Shown: positions 15,811-24,701, numbered from the stretch's first letter. The stretch is 64,000 nucleotides of DNA from Herbaspirillum rhizosphaerae_A (GCF_046025915.1 NZ_JAQQFR010000001.1:186001-250000); one strand, 5' to 3'. The notes: a model not told the origin generated them from the letters alone. Made by a program: numbers and translations.

Positions 15811-15825
15811 ATACGCTTGACGTAT
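15811..15825. promoter_or_regulatory. Possible LysR box (T-N11-A)
   Basis: ATACG-CTTGA-CGTAT is a 5-bp inverted repeat that fits the T-N11-A rule for LysR sites. It overlaps the ATG of the LysR gene and lies in the 98-bp divergent region facing the MFS gene, so it could serve autoregulation. The motif is short and may be chance. Confidence 0.45.
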
Positions 15826-16780
15826 GAGCCCGCCCGAAAACTTCAACCCGCCCGCCCCCACAGCCTCGGACCGCATCGAGCTGATCCAGACCTTTGTGCG
15901 CATCGTTCAGGCAGGGAGCCTGTCGGCGGCGGCGCAGCAGCTGGGCACCACGCAACCGACCATCAGCCGCCGCTTGCAGTTGCTGGAACGCTCGATGGGC
16001 CTGCGCCTGCTGCAACGTTCCACCCATGCAATGAAACTGACCGAAGACGGCGAGCGCTGCTACGAGCGCGCGCTCAACCTGTTGGCGGAATGGGAGTCTT
16101 TCGAATTCGATTTGCGCGGCGCCAATGTGGAAGCCGGCGGTTCGCTGCGCGTAGTGGTGCCCAATGCTTTCGGGCAACGCCAGCTGATTGCGCCGCTGGC
16201 CGAGTTCATGCGGCGTCATCCCGGCATCACCGTGGAATGGCTGTTGTACGACCGCATCGCCGACTTCATCGCGCACGGCATCGACTGCGCGATCCAGGTC
16301 GGCGAAGTGACCGATCCCTCGGTAGTAGCTATCCGGCTGGCGGAAGTCCCGCGCATGCTGGCAATTGCCCCTTCGCTGCTGGCGCAACACACGATGCCTG
16401 CGCATCCGCGCGATCTGGCAGGGATGCCGTGGCTGGCGATTCCCCAGTTTTATCGACGCGAGATCACGCTGAAAAATGTCATCACCGATGAGGTCGCCGA
16501 GGTGGCATTCCAGCCCCGGCTCAGCTCCGACAGTTTGTATGCCCTGACCAACGCGGCAGTGGAAGGCGTGGGCCTGATGCTCGGTTCGGCCTGGCTGCTG
16601 CAGGAACATATGGAAAACGGCCGGCTGGTACCGTTGCTGCCCGAATGGGAAGCCGTACCGTTGCCGGTCTCGATCATCTATCCCTACGCCCGCTTCTATC
16701 CGGCGCGGCTGCGCTACTTCATCGAAACCATGCGTGAGGCGATGCCAGCGGCGGTGGGTTCTGCCGCACGCTGGACCTGA
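15824..16780 (+). CDS. LysR-family regulator
   Basis: A 318-residue LysR protein. Residues 17-75 hold the helix-turn-helix (IQTFVRIVQAGSLSAAAQQL, then TTQPTISRRLQLLERSMG). The C-terminal part contains the effector-binding fold of the CrgA/aaeR-type subgroup (GGSLRVVVPNAFGQRQLIAP). It is the probable regulator of the adjacent divergent MFS gene. A Pro/Asn-rich leader of about 15 residues precedes the DNA-binding domain. Inducer unknown. Confidence 0.9.
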   Translation: MSPPENFNPPAPTASDRIELIQTFVRIVQAGSLSAAAQQLGTTQPTISRRLQLLERSMGLRLLQRSTHAMKLTEDGERCYERALNLLAEWESFEFDLRGANVEAGGSLRVVVPNAFGQRQLIAPLAEFMRRHPGITVEWLLYDRIADFIAHGIDCAIQVGEVTDPSVVAIRLAEVPRMLAIAPSLLAQHTMPAHPRDLAGMPWLAIPQFYRREITLKNVITDEVAEVAFQPRLSSDSLYALTNAAVEGVGLMLGSAWLLQEHMENGRLVPLLPEWEAVPLPVSIIYPYARFYPARLRYFIETMREAMPAAVGSAARWT

Positions 16781-16790
16781 ACCGCTTATT

Positions 16791-17849
16791 TCAGCGGCTT
16801 TTCAGTGGCGCCACACCGGGAATGCCGACCCTGATCAATTGAGAAAACCGCGGATCGTTACCGGCCGCCAGTGCGCGCTCAGTGATGCGTCCACGCGCCC
16901 GCAACGTAGCGTGGTCAAAACCAGGCGTGAGACCGCCGACATCGTAGGCATATTCGGCCAGATAGCCTGAAGCCAGCAAGCGGTAGTCCAGCGGCAATTG
17001 CGGATTGATGGCGCGCGCCAGATCGAACACGATGGTGGTGCAATTGCTGGTGAGGGTGTTGTAAAAGGCCGGCGCTTCTTCCAGCTTGCGCGCTTCGCCG
17101 GCGTAGCCGATGAACAGTTTGCGCAACGTTGCCGGCTCGACTTGCAGGCGATAAAAATACACATCCTCGCCGCGTACATTAGTGCGCACGCGGACGATGT
17201 CGCGCTCATCCGACGCCACCAGCACGGTTTCGAATTTGCGGAAGAACCCGCCCAGCGCCGAGAAACTCTCGCCCTTCTCCTTGCGGATCTCCACCGAAAA
17301 CGTCAGGTAGCGGCCATCGTCAAAACCGAAGGACACCAGCGTATGCGCAATCGCGGGCCCCATCCAATACGACAGCACCAGATCGGCCGTGACCAGGTGA
17401 TCGAGATCGTATTCGCGATTCTCCCAACGCACGGTGTAATCGGTCTCGCTGCGCCAGTCGAAATTGCGCACATTGGTCAGTCGTACCTTGCTGCCCTCGA
17501 CATCAATGTGCAGCAGCCGCGCCACATCATCGGCCCAGACACGATCATGCGAAGGCTTGAAAGTGCTCCACCAGCCAAGTACGCCGGTGAAAAAAACCAC
17601 GAACCAGATCAGCGGCCTCCAACGCCGTTGCCATAAAGCGTGCATGGCCGCCAGCACGGCAAGCGCAAGAAAGACGATGGCCGCTACCTTGATCTGCATC
17701 GGTGCGGACAACTGAAACCACAAGGCAAAGCCGGTCCACACGCCCGCTGCGGTGATCGCCAGCGTTAACAACAGACACAGGGCAATCCAGATGAGCTTGC
17801 GAAGGCGCCCCACGGGTGGGCGAGAAGAAGAGGAAGGGAAATCCGGCAT
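16791..17849 (-). CDS. DUF4105-family membrane-anchored protein
   Basis: A 352-residue protein with three predicted transmembrane helices in the first 120 residues (about 21-43, 52-72 and 80-98) followed by a large exported domain of the DUF4105/Lnb N-terminal type. The family motif is TSNCTTIVFDLARAI near residue 282, with Cys as putative nucleophile as in NlpC/P60-like folds; a conserved DWRSETDYTVRWENREYDL block lies earlier. Function is not established; a periplasmic peptidase or acyltransferase is proposed for relatives. The start at 17849 is the first ATG giving a clean membrane N-terminus; the frame remains open upstream. It converges on the LysR gene, leaving 10 bp between them. Confidence 0.85.
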   Translation of the reverse strand: MPDFPSSSSRPPVGRLRKLIWIALCLLLTLAITAAGVWTGFALWFQLSAPMQIKVAAIVFLALAVLAAMHALWQRRWRPLIWFVVFFTGVLGWWSTFKPSHDRVWADDVARLLHIDVEGSKVRLTNVRNFDWRSETDYTVRWENREYDLDHLVTADLVLSYWMGPAIAHTLVSFGFDDGRYLTFSVEIRKEKGESFSALGGFFRKFETVLVASDERDIVRVRTNVRGEDVYFYRLQVEPATLRKLFIGYAGEARKLEEAPAFYNTLTSNCTTIVFDLARAINPQLPLDYRLLASGYLAEYAYDVGGLTPGFDHATLRARGRITERALAAGNDPRFSQLIRVGIPGVAPLKSR

Positions 17850-18006
17850 GGCAATCAGAAGATGAGCGATGACCACAGGATAGCGGAATTTGCAGAAGGT
17901 ACGAGAAGGAAAGAGAACGCAAAGACGCTTGCAAGCCACCTCGCCTGCCGGTCTACAATAGCGCCCCGGCTGCACACAGCATCATCACCGACAGGAAACA
18001 AACATC

Positions 18007-18270
18007 ATGGCCATCAAGCTGGAACAAGGACTGCAAAAGGAAGCCGTCGCTTCGATTCAACGCTACCTCCGCGATAACTTCGATGCCGAAGCAGGCAGCC
18101 TGCAGGCAGAGTCACTGCTGCACTTCTTCCTCGAAGAAGTCGGGCCACTGGTCTACAACGCCGCCATCCACGATGCCCAGGAACAACTGCAAAGCCGTGT
18201 CGCCGAGCTGGACATTGATTGCCATGAAGAGCCGTTTGGCTATTGGACCAAGAACACAAAACGTCGCTGA
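18007..18270 (+). CDS. DUF2164-family protein
   Basis: A small acidic cytoplasmic protein of 87 residues. It matches the DUF2164 pattern: N-terminal IKLEQGLQKEAVASIQRYLR, central FFLEEVGPLVYNAAIHDAQ, and a C-terminal CHEEPFGYW segment. No transmembrane segment or catalytic motif is visible, and the function of the family is unknown. It is monocistronic, divergent from the DUF4105 gene and ends 10 bp before a convergent gene. Confidence 0.85.
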   Translation: MAIKLEQGLQKEAVASIQRYLRDNFDAEAGSLQAESLLHFFLEEVGPLVYNAAIHDAQEQLQSRVAELDIDCHEEPFGYWTKNTKRR

Positions 18271-18280
18271 CATCCAGAGA

Positions 18281-19006
18281 TTATTGCCGCTTCATCACCA
18301 TCTGCACCGATCCCTGTCCATGGCATTCAAAGGCCAGCGACACATCCGTCAGCAAGCTGGCGGAACAAAGCGTCTGTTGATCCTTCCAGCTGAGCGTGCT
18401 GCCGCTGACCGTGCCACTGGCGCTGATCGGCACCGTCGGGAAGTTGCCTTCCATGGTGCCGGTGATGGCCGCTTGCCCTGCCGCTGTGGTGGCGAAGCTG
18501 AGCGTCCAGCGTTGCGCCGAGCCGAAAGAGTTATTCCCCGCTCCCGCCCATTGACCGTCGAACAGCGTCGGCTTGAGTTCGCTCTTGACCGGCTTTTTGT
18601 CTTGCGGGATCGGCGTGATGGATACCTGTTTGCAGACCTGGCAACTGATCTCGGTGATGTTGGCGCGATTGATCTGCTTCGGTCCCCAGATGTTGTCGGT
18701 GCCGGTGTTGCCGCTCACGAGTACATTGAAATACGGGGTGCCGTCGACGTAGTAATTGACTTTGGAACAGGCCGGCGCGGAGGATGTGAATTTCAATTCC
18801 GCCGCATACGAACCCAGCGTGGTCGCTTCCACCGGTTTAACGGCGATGGATGCGGAACAAGCACCGACGGGTTGCTGGCAATCGCAGCTGGGATCGACAG
18901 CCGGTACCGATGTGGCAGGCGCAGCGGTTTGTGCGCCGGCTTGATGCAGCGACATTGCCGCGACGCTCGCGATAAAAAATACGGAAGATAGTTGTTTCAT
19001 CATCAT
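18281..19006 (-). CDS. Cys-rich exported hypothetical protein
   Basis: A 241-residue secreted protein I do not recognise. It has a signal peptide (residues 1-25, cleavage after HQAGA) and a mature region with nine cysteines, including CDC, a later CQVC, and single Cys in both halves, suggesting disulfide-bonded domains. The middle (NYYVDGTPYFNVLVSGNTGT) looks like a beta-sandwich. The last 90 residues (LFDGQWAGAGNNSF onwards) resemble an 8-stranded beta-barrel or lipocalin-like pattern with repeated GT-rich turns. Three consecutive ATG-compatible positions (19006, 19003, 19000) follow AGGGTGA; the third leaves the best spacing. No neighbour suggests a function. Confidence 0.7.
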   Translation of the reverse strand: MMMKQLSSVFFIASVAAMSLHQAGAQTAAPATSVPAVDPSCDCQQPVGACSASIAVKPVEATTLGSYAAELKFTSSAPACSKVNYYVDGTPYFNVLVSGNTGTDNIWGPKQINRANITEISCQVCKQVSITPIPQDKKPVKSELKPTLFDGQWAGAGNNSFGSAQRWTLSFATTAAGQAAITGTMEGNFPTVPISASGTVSGSTLSWKDQQTLCSASLLTDVSLAFECHGQGSVQMVMKRQ

Positions 19007-19080
19007 TGACTCACCCTGTGCTGAGAAACATGGTTAGTGCGTGACCATGTCTATCTTACACCGGCGTGTAGCGATCGACG

Positions 19081-19845
19081 CTAAACCAGCGCCACGCCTC
19101 CCGAGACCAACAGCAATCCGACCACGATGCGGTTGAACCAGACGGCCGGCAGCCAGCCGTAAAGACGCTCACCAAGCACCACGCCTCCGACAAAGGCCGG
19201 CACCAGCAAGCATGTGGAAATCAACAACGGCGCGTGAAGTTGCCGGTTGGCCGCGAGCAGGATGGTCGCGCCGACGAACAAGACAGCAAAGTAACCCAGC
19301 AGATTGGCGCGCAAGACGACGGTATCTGTACGGATCCCACTCTCTCCTTTATTGCCCTTCTCCGCCGTCAAGCTCATCCCGCTGAAGTAATACACTGCAG
19401 GCGGGCCACCCATGCCGCCGATTGCGGTCATCGCGCCACTGAGCACACCAGCGGTAATCGTCGGCCGTATACCGCCGCCGTGCCGCCAGCGCCAGCCGCG
19501 CAGATGCAGGACGGTTATCGCCAGTACCGCAAAACCGATCACGCGGTGCAGTTGTGGATTGCCCGAGGACGCTATCCAGCGCATCGCCACTGCAGTACAT
19601 ATCAGCGCCACCAGCGCCAGCGGCACAACCGACTTCCATTGCACCAGACGCCCCCAGCGACGCACGCCTTGCACGCAGGTCGCGCAATGCACCAGCACAA
19701 TCAATGCGCCGGCTTCAGGCGCCGGCAGCAGCAGACCAAACAAAGGCGCCATCACCATCGCCGCACCGAACCCGGTAACGCCCTTGGCCATGCCGGCGAG
19801 CAAACTGATCAGCGCCAGCGGCAACAAAATGGAAAACGAGATCAT
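19081..19845 (-). CDS. TSUP-family exporter (TauE/SafE-like)
   Basis: A 254-residue membrane protein with about eight helices of the TSUP (TauE/SafE) family. The two half-repeats are visible: AGMAKGVTGFGAAMVMAPLF in the first and GAMTAIGGMGGPPAVYYF in the second, the latter with the conserved GGxGGPP motif. Members export sulfite, sulfoacetate or related anions produced during sulfonate breakdown. It is divergent from tauA, with 394 bp between, so a role in releasing sulfite or an organosulfonate made from taurine fits, but rests on family and position only. Start 19845 gives the normal N-terminus; an in-frame extension to 19878 is possible. Confidence 0.82.
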   Translation of the reverse strand: MISFSILLPLALISLLAGMAKGVTGFGAAMVMAPLFGLLLPAPEAGALIVLVHCATCVQGVRRWGRLVQWKSVVPLALVALICTAVAMRWIASSGNPQLHRVIGFAVLAITVLHLRGWRWRHGGGIRPTITAGVLSGAMTAIGGMGGPPAVYYFSGMSLTAEKGNKGESGIRTDTVVLRANLLGYFAVLFVGATILLAANRQLHAPLLISTCLLVPAFVGGVVLGERLYGWLPAVWFNRIVVGLLLVSGGVALV

Positions 19846-20239
19846 GGCGTGGACCGCTATCGGATTGAGTTGGCGCAATCATTGCATTGATGAACACGAG
19901 CGCATAAGACCAAGCGCAGCAATCGATGGATCCAGCGAAGCCCTCCCATCGCTCGCACAAAAACAGTGCCGCAGTGCTGATACATGCACAGATCGGGAGC
20001 GGATGGCATCAAGCCCGCGCGCTGTTTGCGGATGGCCGGAAGTGGCGACCGGCGAGTGCAGCGGTCGGGCTTTGTACACATCGATGCAGATGGCTCGACA
20101 AGCCGCACGCACGCGGCTGGTCCAATCGAAAGCTCGCCGTGGCACCATGGTCTGGCCCGGATTCTGCGTCACAGTAGATGTGTTGCGGCACGCCGTGTCG
20201 ACAGCTTACTTAACATCACATCTCATCGAGGGGTATCAC
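19846..20239. other. Divergent intergenic region between TSUP gene and tauA
   Basis: A 394-bp region with no convincing gene. It must contain the tauA promoter: TTGCGG at 20183, 18 bp, then TACTTA is a weak candidate close to the start. The tauA frame is open through most of this region, but the signal peptide and a strong ribosome site at 20228-20235 place the start at 20240. Confidence 0.45.
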
Positions 20240-21310
20240 ATGAAAGCATCCGCGTTGTATCGCATGATTGCCAGCATCAACAATGTGCAACTGAAGAAGT
20301 GGGTTCGGAAGTCTGCTCAATTGCTGGTTTCCGCCAGTCTGTTGACGGCCGCCGGCAGCACCTTCGCCGCCGACAAGGAAGTGACGATCGCCTTTCAGGA
20401 CATGATGGTGCCGTGGCGTTACGCGCAGCAGCTTGACGAAGTCGCCAAGGAAACCGGCTACAAGGTCAGTTACCGCAAATTCGGTGGTGGTGGCGACGTC
20501 ATCCGCGCCATGGCGTCGGGGAACGTGCAAATCGGTGAAGCCGGTTCCAGCCCGGTTGCTGCCGGTTTGAGCCAGGGCTTGCCGATTCAGCTGTTCTGGA
20601 TTCTCGACAACATCAACGATGCCGAAGCCATGGTGGCGCGCAACGGTTCCGGCGTAACCAGCGTGGCACAACTCAAGGGCAAGCGCCTCGGTGTGCCGTT
20701 CGTCTCGACCAGCCATTTCCACGCGCTACTGGCAATCAAGAAAGCCGGCCTGTCGCCAAGCGACGTCAAAGTACTCAACATGCGTCCGCCTGAAATCGCG
20801 GCAGCCTGGGAGCGTGGCGACATCGATGCCGCCTTCGTCTGGAATCCGGTGTTGGCAAAAATCTCCGCCAGCGGCAAAGCCATCACCAGCTCCGGCAAGA
20901 TCGCCGCCGACACCGGCATCGCGACCTTTGACGGCTTCGTGGTCAACAGCGAATGGGCGCAAGGCAATCAAGCTTTCATGATGAGCTTGGTCAAGATCCT
21001 CGCCAAGTACGACGCCATGTATCGTGCGCATCCTGAACAATGGACCGGTAGCACGCCGCAGGGTAAAGCAGTGGCGACCATCAGCGGTGGCGAGCCGGGC
21101 GAAGTGGCGGCAGCACTGGCCTTGTATCAGTTCCCGACACCGGCCGAACAGGCCTCGGTGAAATGGCTGTCCGGCGGCAAGAACGCAGGCGCAGTGAAAT
21201 CGCTGCAGGCAACCGCCGATTTCCTGAAGGAACAAAAGACGCTGCAAAGCACCCTGCCTGACTACTCGGTGGGCGTGACCGACCAGTACGTCAAGGCGCT
21301 CGCCAAGTAA
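20240..21310 (+). CDS. tauA: Taurine ABC transporter substrate-binding protein
   Basis: The periplasmic component that captures taurine for TauBC. 356 residues; signal peptide about 1-44, cleaved near AAGSTFAA, followed by DKEVTIAFQDMMVPWRYAQQ. Typical TauA features are KFGGGGDVIRAMASG, NVQIGEAGSSPVAAG, and RPPEIAAAWERGDIDAAFVW, which match the SsuA/TauA fold with its taurine-specific loop. A strong ribosome site (GAGGGG) lies 5 nt before ATG 20240. First gene of a tauABC cluster with 31 bp to tauB. Length is normal allowing for an extended, charged N-terminal region before the hydrophobic core. Confidence 0.9.
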   Translation: MKASALYRMIASINNVQLKKWVRKSAQLLVSASLLTAAGSTFAADKEVTIAFQDMMVPWRYAQQLDEVAKETGYKVSYRKFGGGGDVIRAMASGNVQIGEAGSSPVAAGLSQGLPIQLFWILDNINDAEAMVARNGSGVTSVAQLKGKRLGVPFVSTSHFHALLAIKKAGLSPSDVKVLNMRPPEIAAAWERGDIDAAFVWNPVLAKISASGKAITSSGKIAADTGIATFDGFVVNSEWAQGNQAFMMSLVKILAKYDAMYRAHPEQWTGSTPQGKAVATISGGEPGEVAAALALYQFPTPAEQASVKWLSGGKNAGAVKSLQATADFLKEQKTLQSTLPDYSVGVTDQYVKALAK

Positions 21311-21341
21311 ATCCAGACACGTTCATTCACGGAGACCGACC

Positions 21342-22127
21342 ATGCTGGAAATCAACAATGTGTCCATCGAGTACGCCGCACGCAAAGGGCCTCCCAGCCT
21401 CGCGCTGGACAATGTATCGCTGTCGATTGCCGCGGGTGAGTTCGTGGTGGCGCTGGGCGCGTCGGGCTGTGGCAAAACCACGCTGCTCAACACCATCGCC
21501 GGCTTCATTCCCGCTACCCGCGGCGAGGTGCTGCTCAACGGCACCGCAGTCGAGGGACCTGGGTATGAGCGCGGCGTGGTGTTTCAAAAGCACGCGCTGA
21601 TGCCGTGGATGAATGTGGTGGAAAACGTCGAGTTCGGACTGCGCCTGCGCAAAATGCCGCTGCATGAACGCCGCCGCATCGGACTCGAATGTCTGAACAA
21701 GGTCGGCCTGCTGTCGTCGGCCTATAAGCAGGTCTACGAATTGTCCGGCGGCATGCAGCAACGCGTCGGCGTGGCGCGTGCCATCGCGTCATCGCCGTCG
21801 GTAATGTTGCTTGACGAACCGCTGGGTGCGCTCGACGCCTTCACGCGCGAGTCGATTCAGGAGTTGCTGCTCAATCTGTGGGATGAGGCCAAAGGCGTGT
21901 TCTTCTTCATCACCCACGATGTCGAAGAGGCGTTGTTCCTCGCCACCCGGCTGATCATCATGGCGCCGCATCCGGGCCGCGTGGTGCATGAGATGGAGTT
22001 ACCCTTCGCCCGCCGTTACCTGGAAACCCGCGACGCCCGCGGCACCAAAGCCAGCCCCGATTTCATCGCAGCGCGCGAACGCGTACTGACGCTGGTGCAC
22101 GAAACTTCATCGGGAGGAATGCACTGA
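21342..22127 (+). CDS. tauB: Taurine ABC transporter ATP-binding protein
   Basis: The cytoplasmic ATPase of the taurine importer, 261 residues. It has Walker A GASGCGKTT (about residues 39-47), Q-loop FQKHALMPW, signature LSGGMQQRVGVARAI, Walker B VMLLDEPLGALD and the H-loop ITHDVEEAL, all intact and with the TauB/SsuB-type spacing. The stop codon overlaps the tauC start (TGATG), which indicates translational coupling. Confidence 0.92.
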   Translation: MLEINNVSIEYAARKGPPSLALDNVSLSIAAGEFVVALGASGCGKTTLLNTIAGFIPATRGEVLLNGTAVEGPGYERGVVFQKHALMPWMNVVENVEFGLRLRKMPLHERRRIGLECLNKVGLLSSAYKQVYELSGGMQQRVGVARAIASSPSVMLLDEPLGALDAFTRESIQELLLNLWDEAKGVFFFITHDVEEALFLATRLIIMAPHPGRVVHEMELPFARRYLETRDARGTKASPDFIAARERVLTLVHETSSGGMH

Positions 22128-23059
22128 TGTCTTCCGCATCTTCTACTTCTTCCTCTGCCACGTCCTCTATCGGCAGACCCAACGCGGAGCTGACCATGTC
22201 CATCGACACTACCGTCGTCAAGAAGGCCGCGCCTGCGCCACTGTCCAATGCGGCGCGCCGCAAACGCGCGCGCAGCTATGGTGCGCTCGGCCAGGGCAGC
22301 ACCTGGGTCATCAGCAGCGTCACTGTCATCGCGCTGCTGGCGCTATGGTGGCTGGCGACGAGCATGCATTGGATCAAGCCGCTGTTTCTGCCGTCGCCGG
22401 CGGCAACGTTCAAAGCCTTCGTCAGTGCATTGCAGGGACAGACGCAAGGCGATACGCCGCTGGCTCAGCATGTGCTGATCAGCATCTCACGCGTGATGTC
22501 GGCGTTTTTGCTGGCGGTCGTGACCGCCGTGCCGGTCGGTATCGCCATGGGTACCTCGCGCATTGCACGCGGCATCGCTGATCCACTCATCGAGTTTTAC
22601 CGGCCGCTGCCACCGCTGGCCTATCTGCCATTAATCGTGATCTGGCTCGGCATCGATGAAAGCGCCAAGATCACACTGATCTACCTGGCCTGCTTCGCAC
22701 CGCTGGCGATGGCCTCCAAAGCCGGCGTGCGCTCGGTGGCGGTAGAGCAGATCAACGCCGCACGCTCGCTGGGCGCCAGCAACTGGCAGGTGATCCGGCT
22801 GGTGGTCTTGCCGGCGGCGCTGCCGGAAATTCTGACCGGCATGCGCATCGCCATCGGATTCGGCTGGACCACGCTGGTGGCGGCCGAGATGGTCGCGGCC
22901 ACGGCCGGCATCGGCCAGATGGTGTTGAATGCTTCCAACTTCCTGCGCACCGATGTCGTGATCATGGGCATTGTCGTGATCGGTTTGCTGGCTTACGGCA
23001 TCGACGTTCTCATGCGCAAGATGGAAGTCCGGCTGATTCCTTGGAAGGGCAAGATGTAA
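22127..23059 (+). CDS. tauC: Taurine ABC transporter permease
   Basis: The membrane component of the taurine importer, 310 residues with six main helices. The EAA loop that contacts TauB is EQINAARSLGASNWQVIRLVVLPAALPEILTG in sense, positioned before helix 5; only its core AARSLGAS is diagnostic. An unusual Ser/Thr-rich leader (residues 1-22) precedes a second in-frame ATG at 22196, which has its own GGAG at 6 nt. The shorter form would start MSIDTTVVKK. Either start leaves the membrane domain whole. Overlaps tauB by one base. Confidence 0.9.
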   Translation: MSSASSTSSSATSSIGRPNAELTMSIDTTVVKKAAPAPLSNAARRKRARSYGALGQGSTWVISSVTVIALLALWWLATSMHWIKPLFLPSPAATFKAFVSALQGQTQGDTPLAQHVLISISRVMSAFLLAVVTAVPVGIAMGTSRIARGIADPLIEFYRPLPPLAYLPLIVIWLGIDESAKITLIYLACFAPLAMASKAGVRSVAVEQINAARSLGASNWQVIRLVVLPAALPEILTGMRIAIGFGWTTLVAAEMVAATAGIGQMVLNASNFLRTDVVIMGIVVIGLLAYGIDVLMRKMEVRLIPWKGKM

Positions 23060-23109
23060 GCGGTCGCCGCTGCATCCAGATTGTTTCTATCGTTTCAATT
23101 GGCACGAAA

Positions 23110-23138
23110 GATGCTGGCACTGCCGGCATCTGGTTTTT
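23110..23138 (+). terminator. Hairpin with partial T-tract after tauC
   Basis: GATGCTGGC, ACT, GCCGGCATC forms a 9-bp stem in RNA with one G-U pair, followed by TGGTTTTTGG. It lies 50 bp past tauC and only 10 bp before the GTG of the MocR gene, so it may uncouple the regulator from the transporter operon or attenuate read-through. Could alternatively be a 9-3-9 operator. Confidence 0.5.
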
Positions 23139-23148
23139 GGAGAAGCAC

Positions 23149-24675
23149 GTGCGCATCAGCGACGCTCATCAGGTCATGTGGCATCAGATTTTCCCCGAGC
23201 CGGATCGGCGCGGCACGACGTTGCAAAGCCAATTGCGCGTGTGCTTCGTCGATGCCGTGCTGGACGGCCGGCTGATGGCGGGCATGCGCCTGCCATCCAG
23301 CCGCGAGCTGGCCGACATGCTGTCGATTTCGCGCAATACCGTGGTGCTGGTCTACGAGAAGCTGGCCGAAGACGGCTATCTGGAAAACCGTCCACGCAAC
23401 GGCTACTATGTCAGCGATCAGTATCTGCGCCAGGTGCGCGACGCCAGCGCGGCCAAACCCGTGATGCCAGAGCGCGACAGCCATCGCGTCGACTGGAATG
23501 CACGCATGAGCGCCCTGCCGGACGCGATGAAATGGCTGGACAAACCCAGCGACTGGCAACGCTATCGCTATCCTTTTCTCTACGGCCAGTTCGACCCCAG
23601 CCTGTTTCCGATTGCCGACTGGCGCGAATGCAGCCGCCAGGCGCTGGACGTCAGCGCTATCCGCGGCTGGGCCCCCGACGCCATCGACAACGACAACGCA
23701 TCGCTGGTCGATCAACTGATCCGGCGCGTGTTGCCGCGACGCGGCATCGCCGCCAAGCGCGAAGAAGTCTTGCTGACCGTCGGTGCGCAACAGGCGCTAT
23801 ATCTGGTCGGCGAATTGCTGGTGCCGCCCGGCTCCACCGTTGCGGTGGAAGATCCCGGCTACATGGATGCCCGCAACATCTTCCTGCGGCGTGGCGCCAA
23901 ACTGCAGGGTTTGGGCCTGGATCGCGACGGCGTGCTGCCCGATCCGGCCGTACTGGCATCGTCGCAGACCGTGTATTGCACGCCCAGCCATCAATGCCCG
24001 ACCGGCATCACGCTCAATACCGAACGGCGGCTGGCTTTGCTAGCCTGGGCGCGCGAGCATGACGGCATTCTTATCGAAGACGACTACGACGCCGAGATGC
24101 AATACGTCGGTAAGCCTTCACCCGCCCTCAAGGCCATCGATCACGATCAGCGCGTGATCTACATCGGCAGCCTGTCAAAGACTTTGTCGCCCGGCTTGCG
24201 CATCGGCTACATCGTGGCGCCGGCGGAGGTGATCACGCAACTGCGCGTGCTGCGCCGTCTGATGATCCGCCATCCCGCCACCAACAACCAGCTGGCGGCG
24301 GCGTTGTTCATTTCGCACGGACATTACGATCGCTTTTTGCATGTCATGCGCGAGGAACTGGCCAAGCGCGCATCCGTTCTGATCGAGGCGGTGCGCCGCT
24401 ATCTGCCGGAGATGCAGTTCGTCGCGCCGGACGGCGGCTCAGCGCTGTGGGGAACATTTGCGGAAGATGTCGATACGCGCTTGCTGCGCAAAGTGGCATC
24501 CGAACAGGGGATTCTGATCGAATCCGGCGAGGCGTTTTTCTTGTCACCGCAAGGGCAGTTCAATTGTGTGCGCCTGGGTTTTTCATCAATACCGGCAGAA
24601 CGCATCGAGTCCGGCATCCGTGAACTGGCGATACTGGCCGCACCGATGCTGCGCAGGCGCATCCTGACAGCTTGA
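23149..24675 (+). CDS. tauR: MocR-type (GntR-aminotransferase) regulator, probable TauR
   Basis: A 508-residue transcription factor made of an N-terminal GntR winged helix (about residues 20-95, MRLPSSRELADMLSISRNTV) and a fold-type I aminotransferase domain (about 140-500). The PLP lysine sits in YIGSLSKTLSPGLRIGY and the phosphate-binding and Asp motifs (LIEDDYDAEMQY, RLGF near the end) are intact. MocR proteins sense an amine through PLP chemistry; TauR of Rhodobacter capsulatus activates taurine genes this way. Its place between tauABC and a probable taurine dehydrogenase supports that role. I choose the GTG at 23149 because GGAG lies 7 nt upstream; ATG 23179 would cut into the normal N-terminus only slightly. 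Confidence 0.83.
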   Translation: MRISDAHQVMWHQIFPEPDRRGTTLQSQLRVCFVDAVLDGRLMAGMRLPSSRELADMLSISRNTVVLVYEKLAEDGYLENRPRNGYYVSDQYLRQVRDASAAKPVMPERDSHRVDWNARMSALPDAMKWLDKPSDWQRYRYPFLYGQFDPSLFPIADWRECSRQALDVSAIRGWAPDAIDNDNASLVDQLIRRVLPRRGIAAKREEVLLTVGAQQALYLVGELLVPPGSTVAVEDPGYMDARNIFLRRGAKLQGLGLDRDGVLPDPAVLASSQTVYCTPSHQCPTGITLNTERRLALLAWAREHDGILIEDDYDAEMQYVGKPSPALKAIDHDQRVIYIGSLSKTLSPGLRIGYIVAPAEVITQLRVLRRLMIRHPATNNQLAAALFISHGHYDRFLHVMREELAKRASVLIEAVRRYLPEMQFVAPDGGSALWGTFAEDVDTRLLRKVASEQGILIESGEAFFLSPQGQFNCVRLGFSSIPAERIESGIRELAILAAPMLRRRILTA

Positions 24676-24701
24676 GCAGTCTGACAGGCTTCAAAAAATA
24701 A

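Noticed and set aside
19412..20239. Long N-terminal extension of the tauA reading frame
   Set aside because: The frame is open for 276 codons upstream, but that part runs antisense to the TSUP gene, and the signal peptide plus GAGGGG place the start at 20240.
23100..23115. Sigma-54-like TGGCAC-N5-ATGC element before the MocR gene
   Set aside because: The -12 part deviates from TTGC, no enhancer-binding protein gene is nearby, and the same bases form part of a hairpin.
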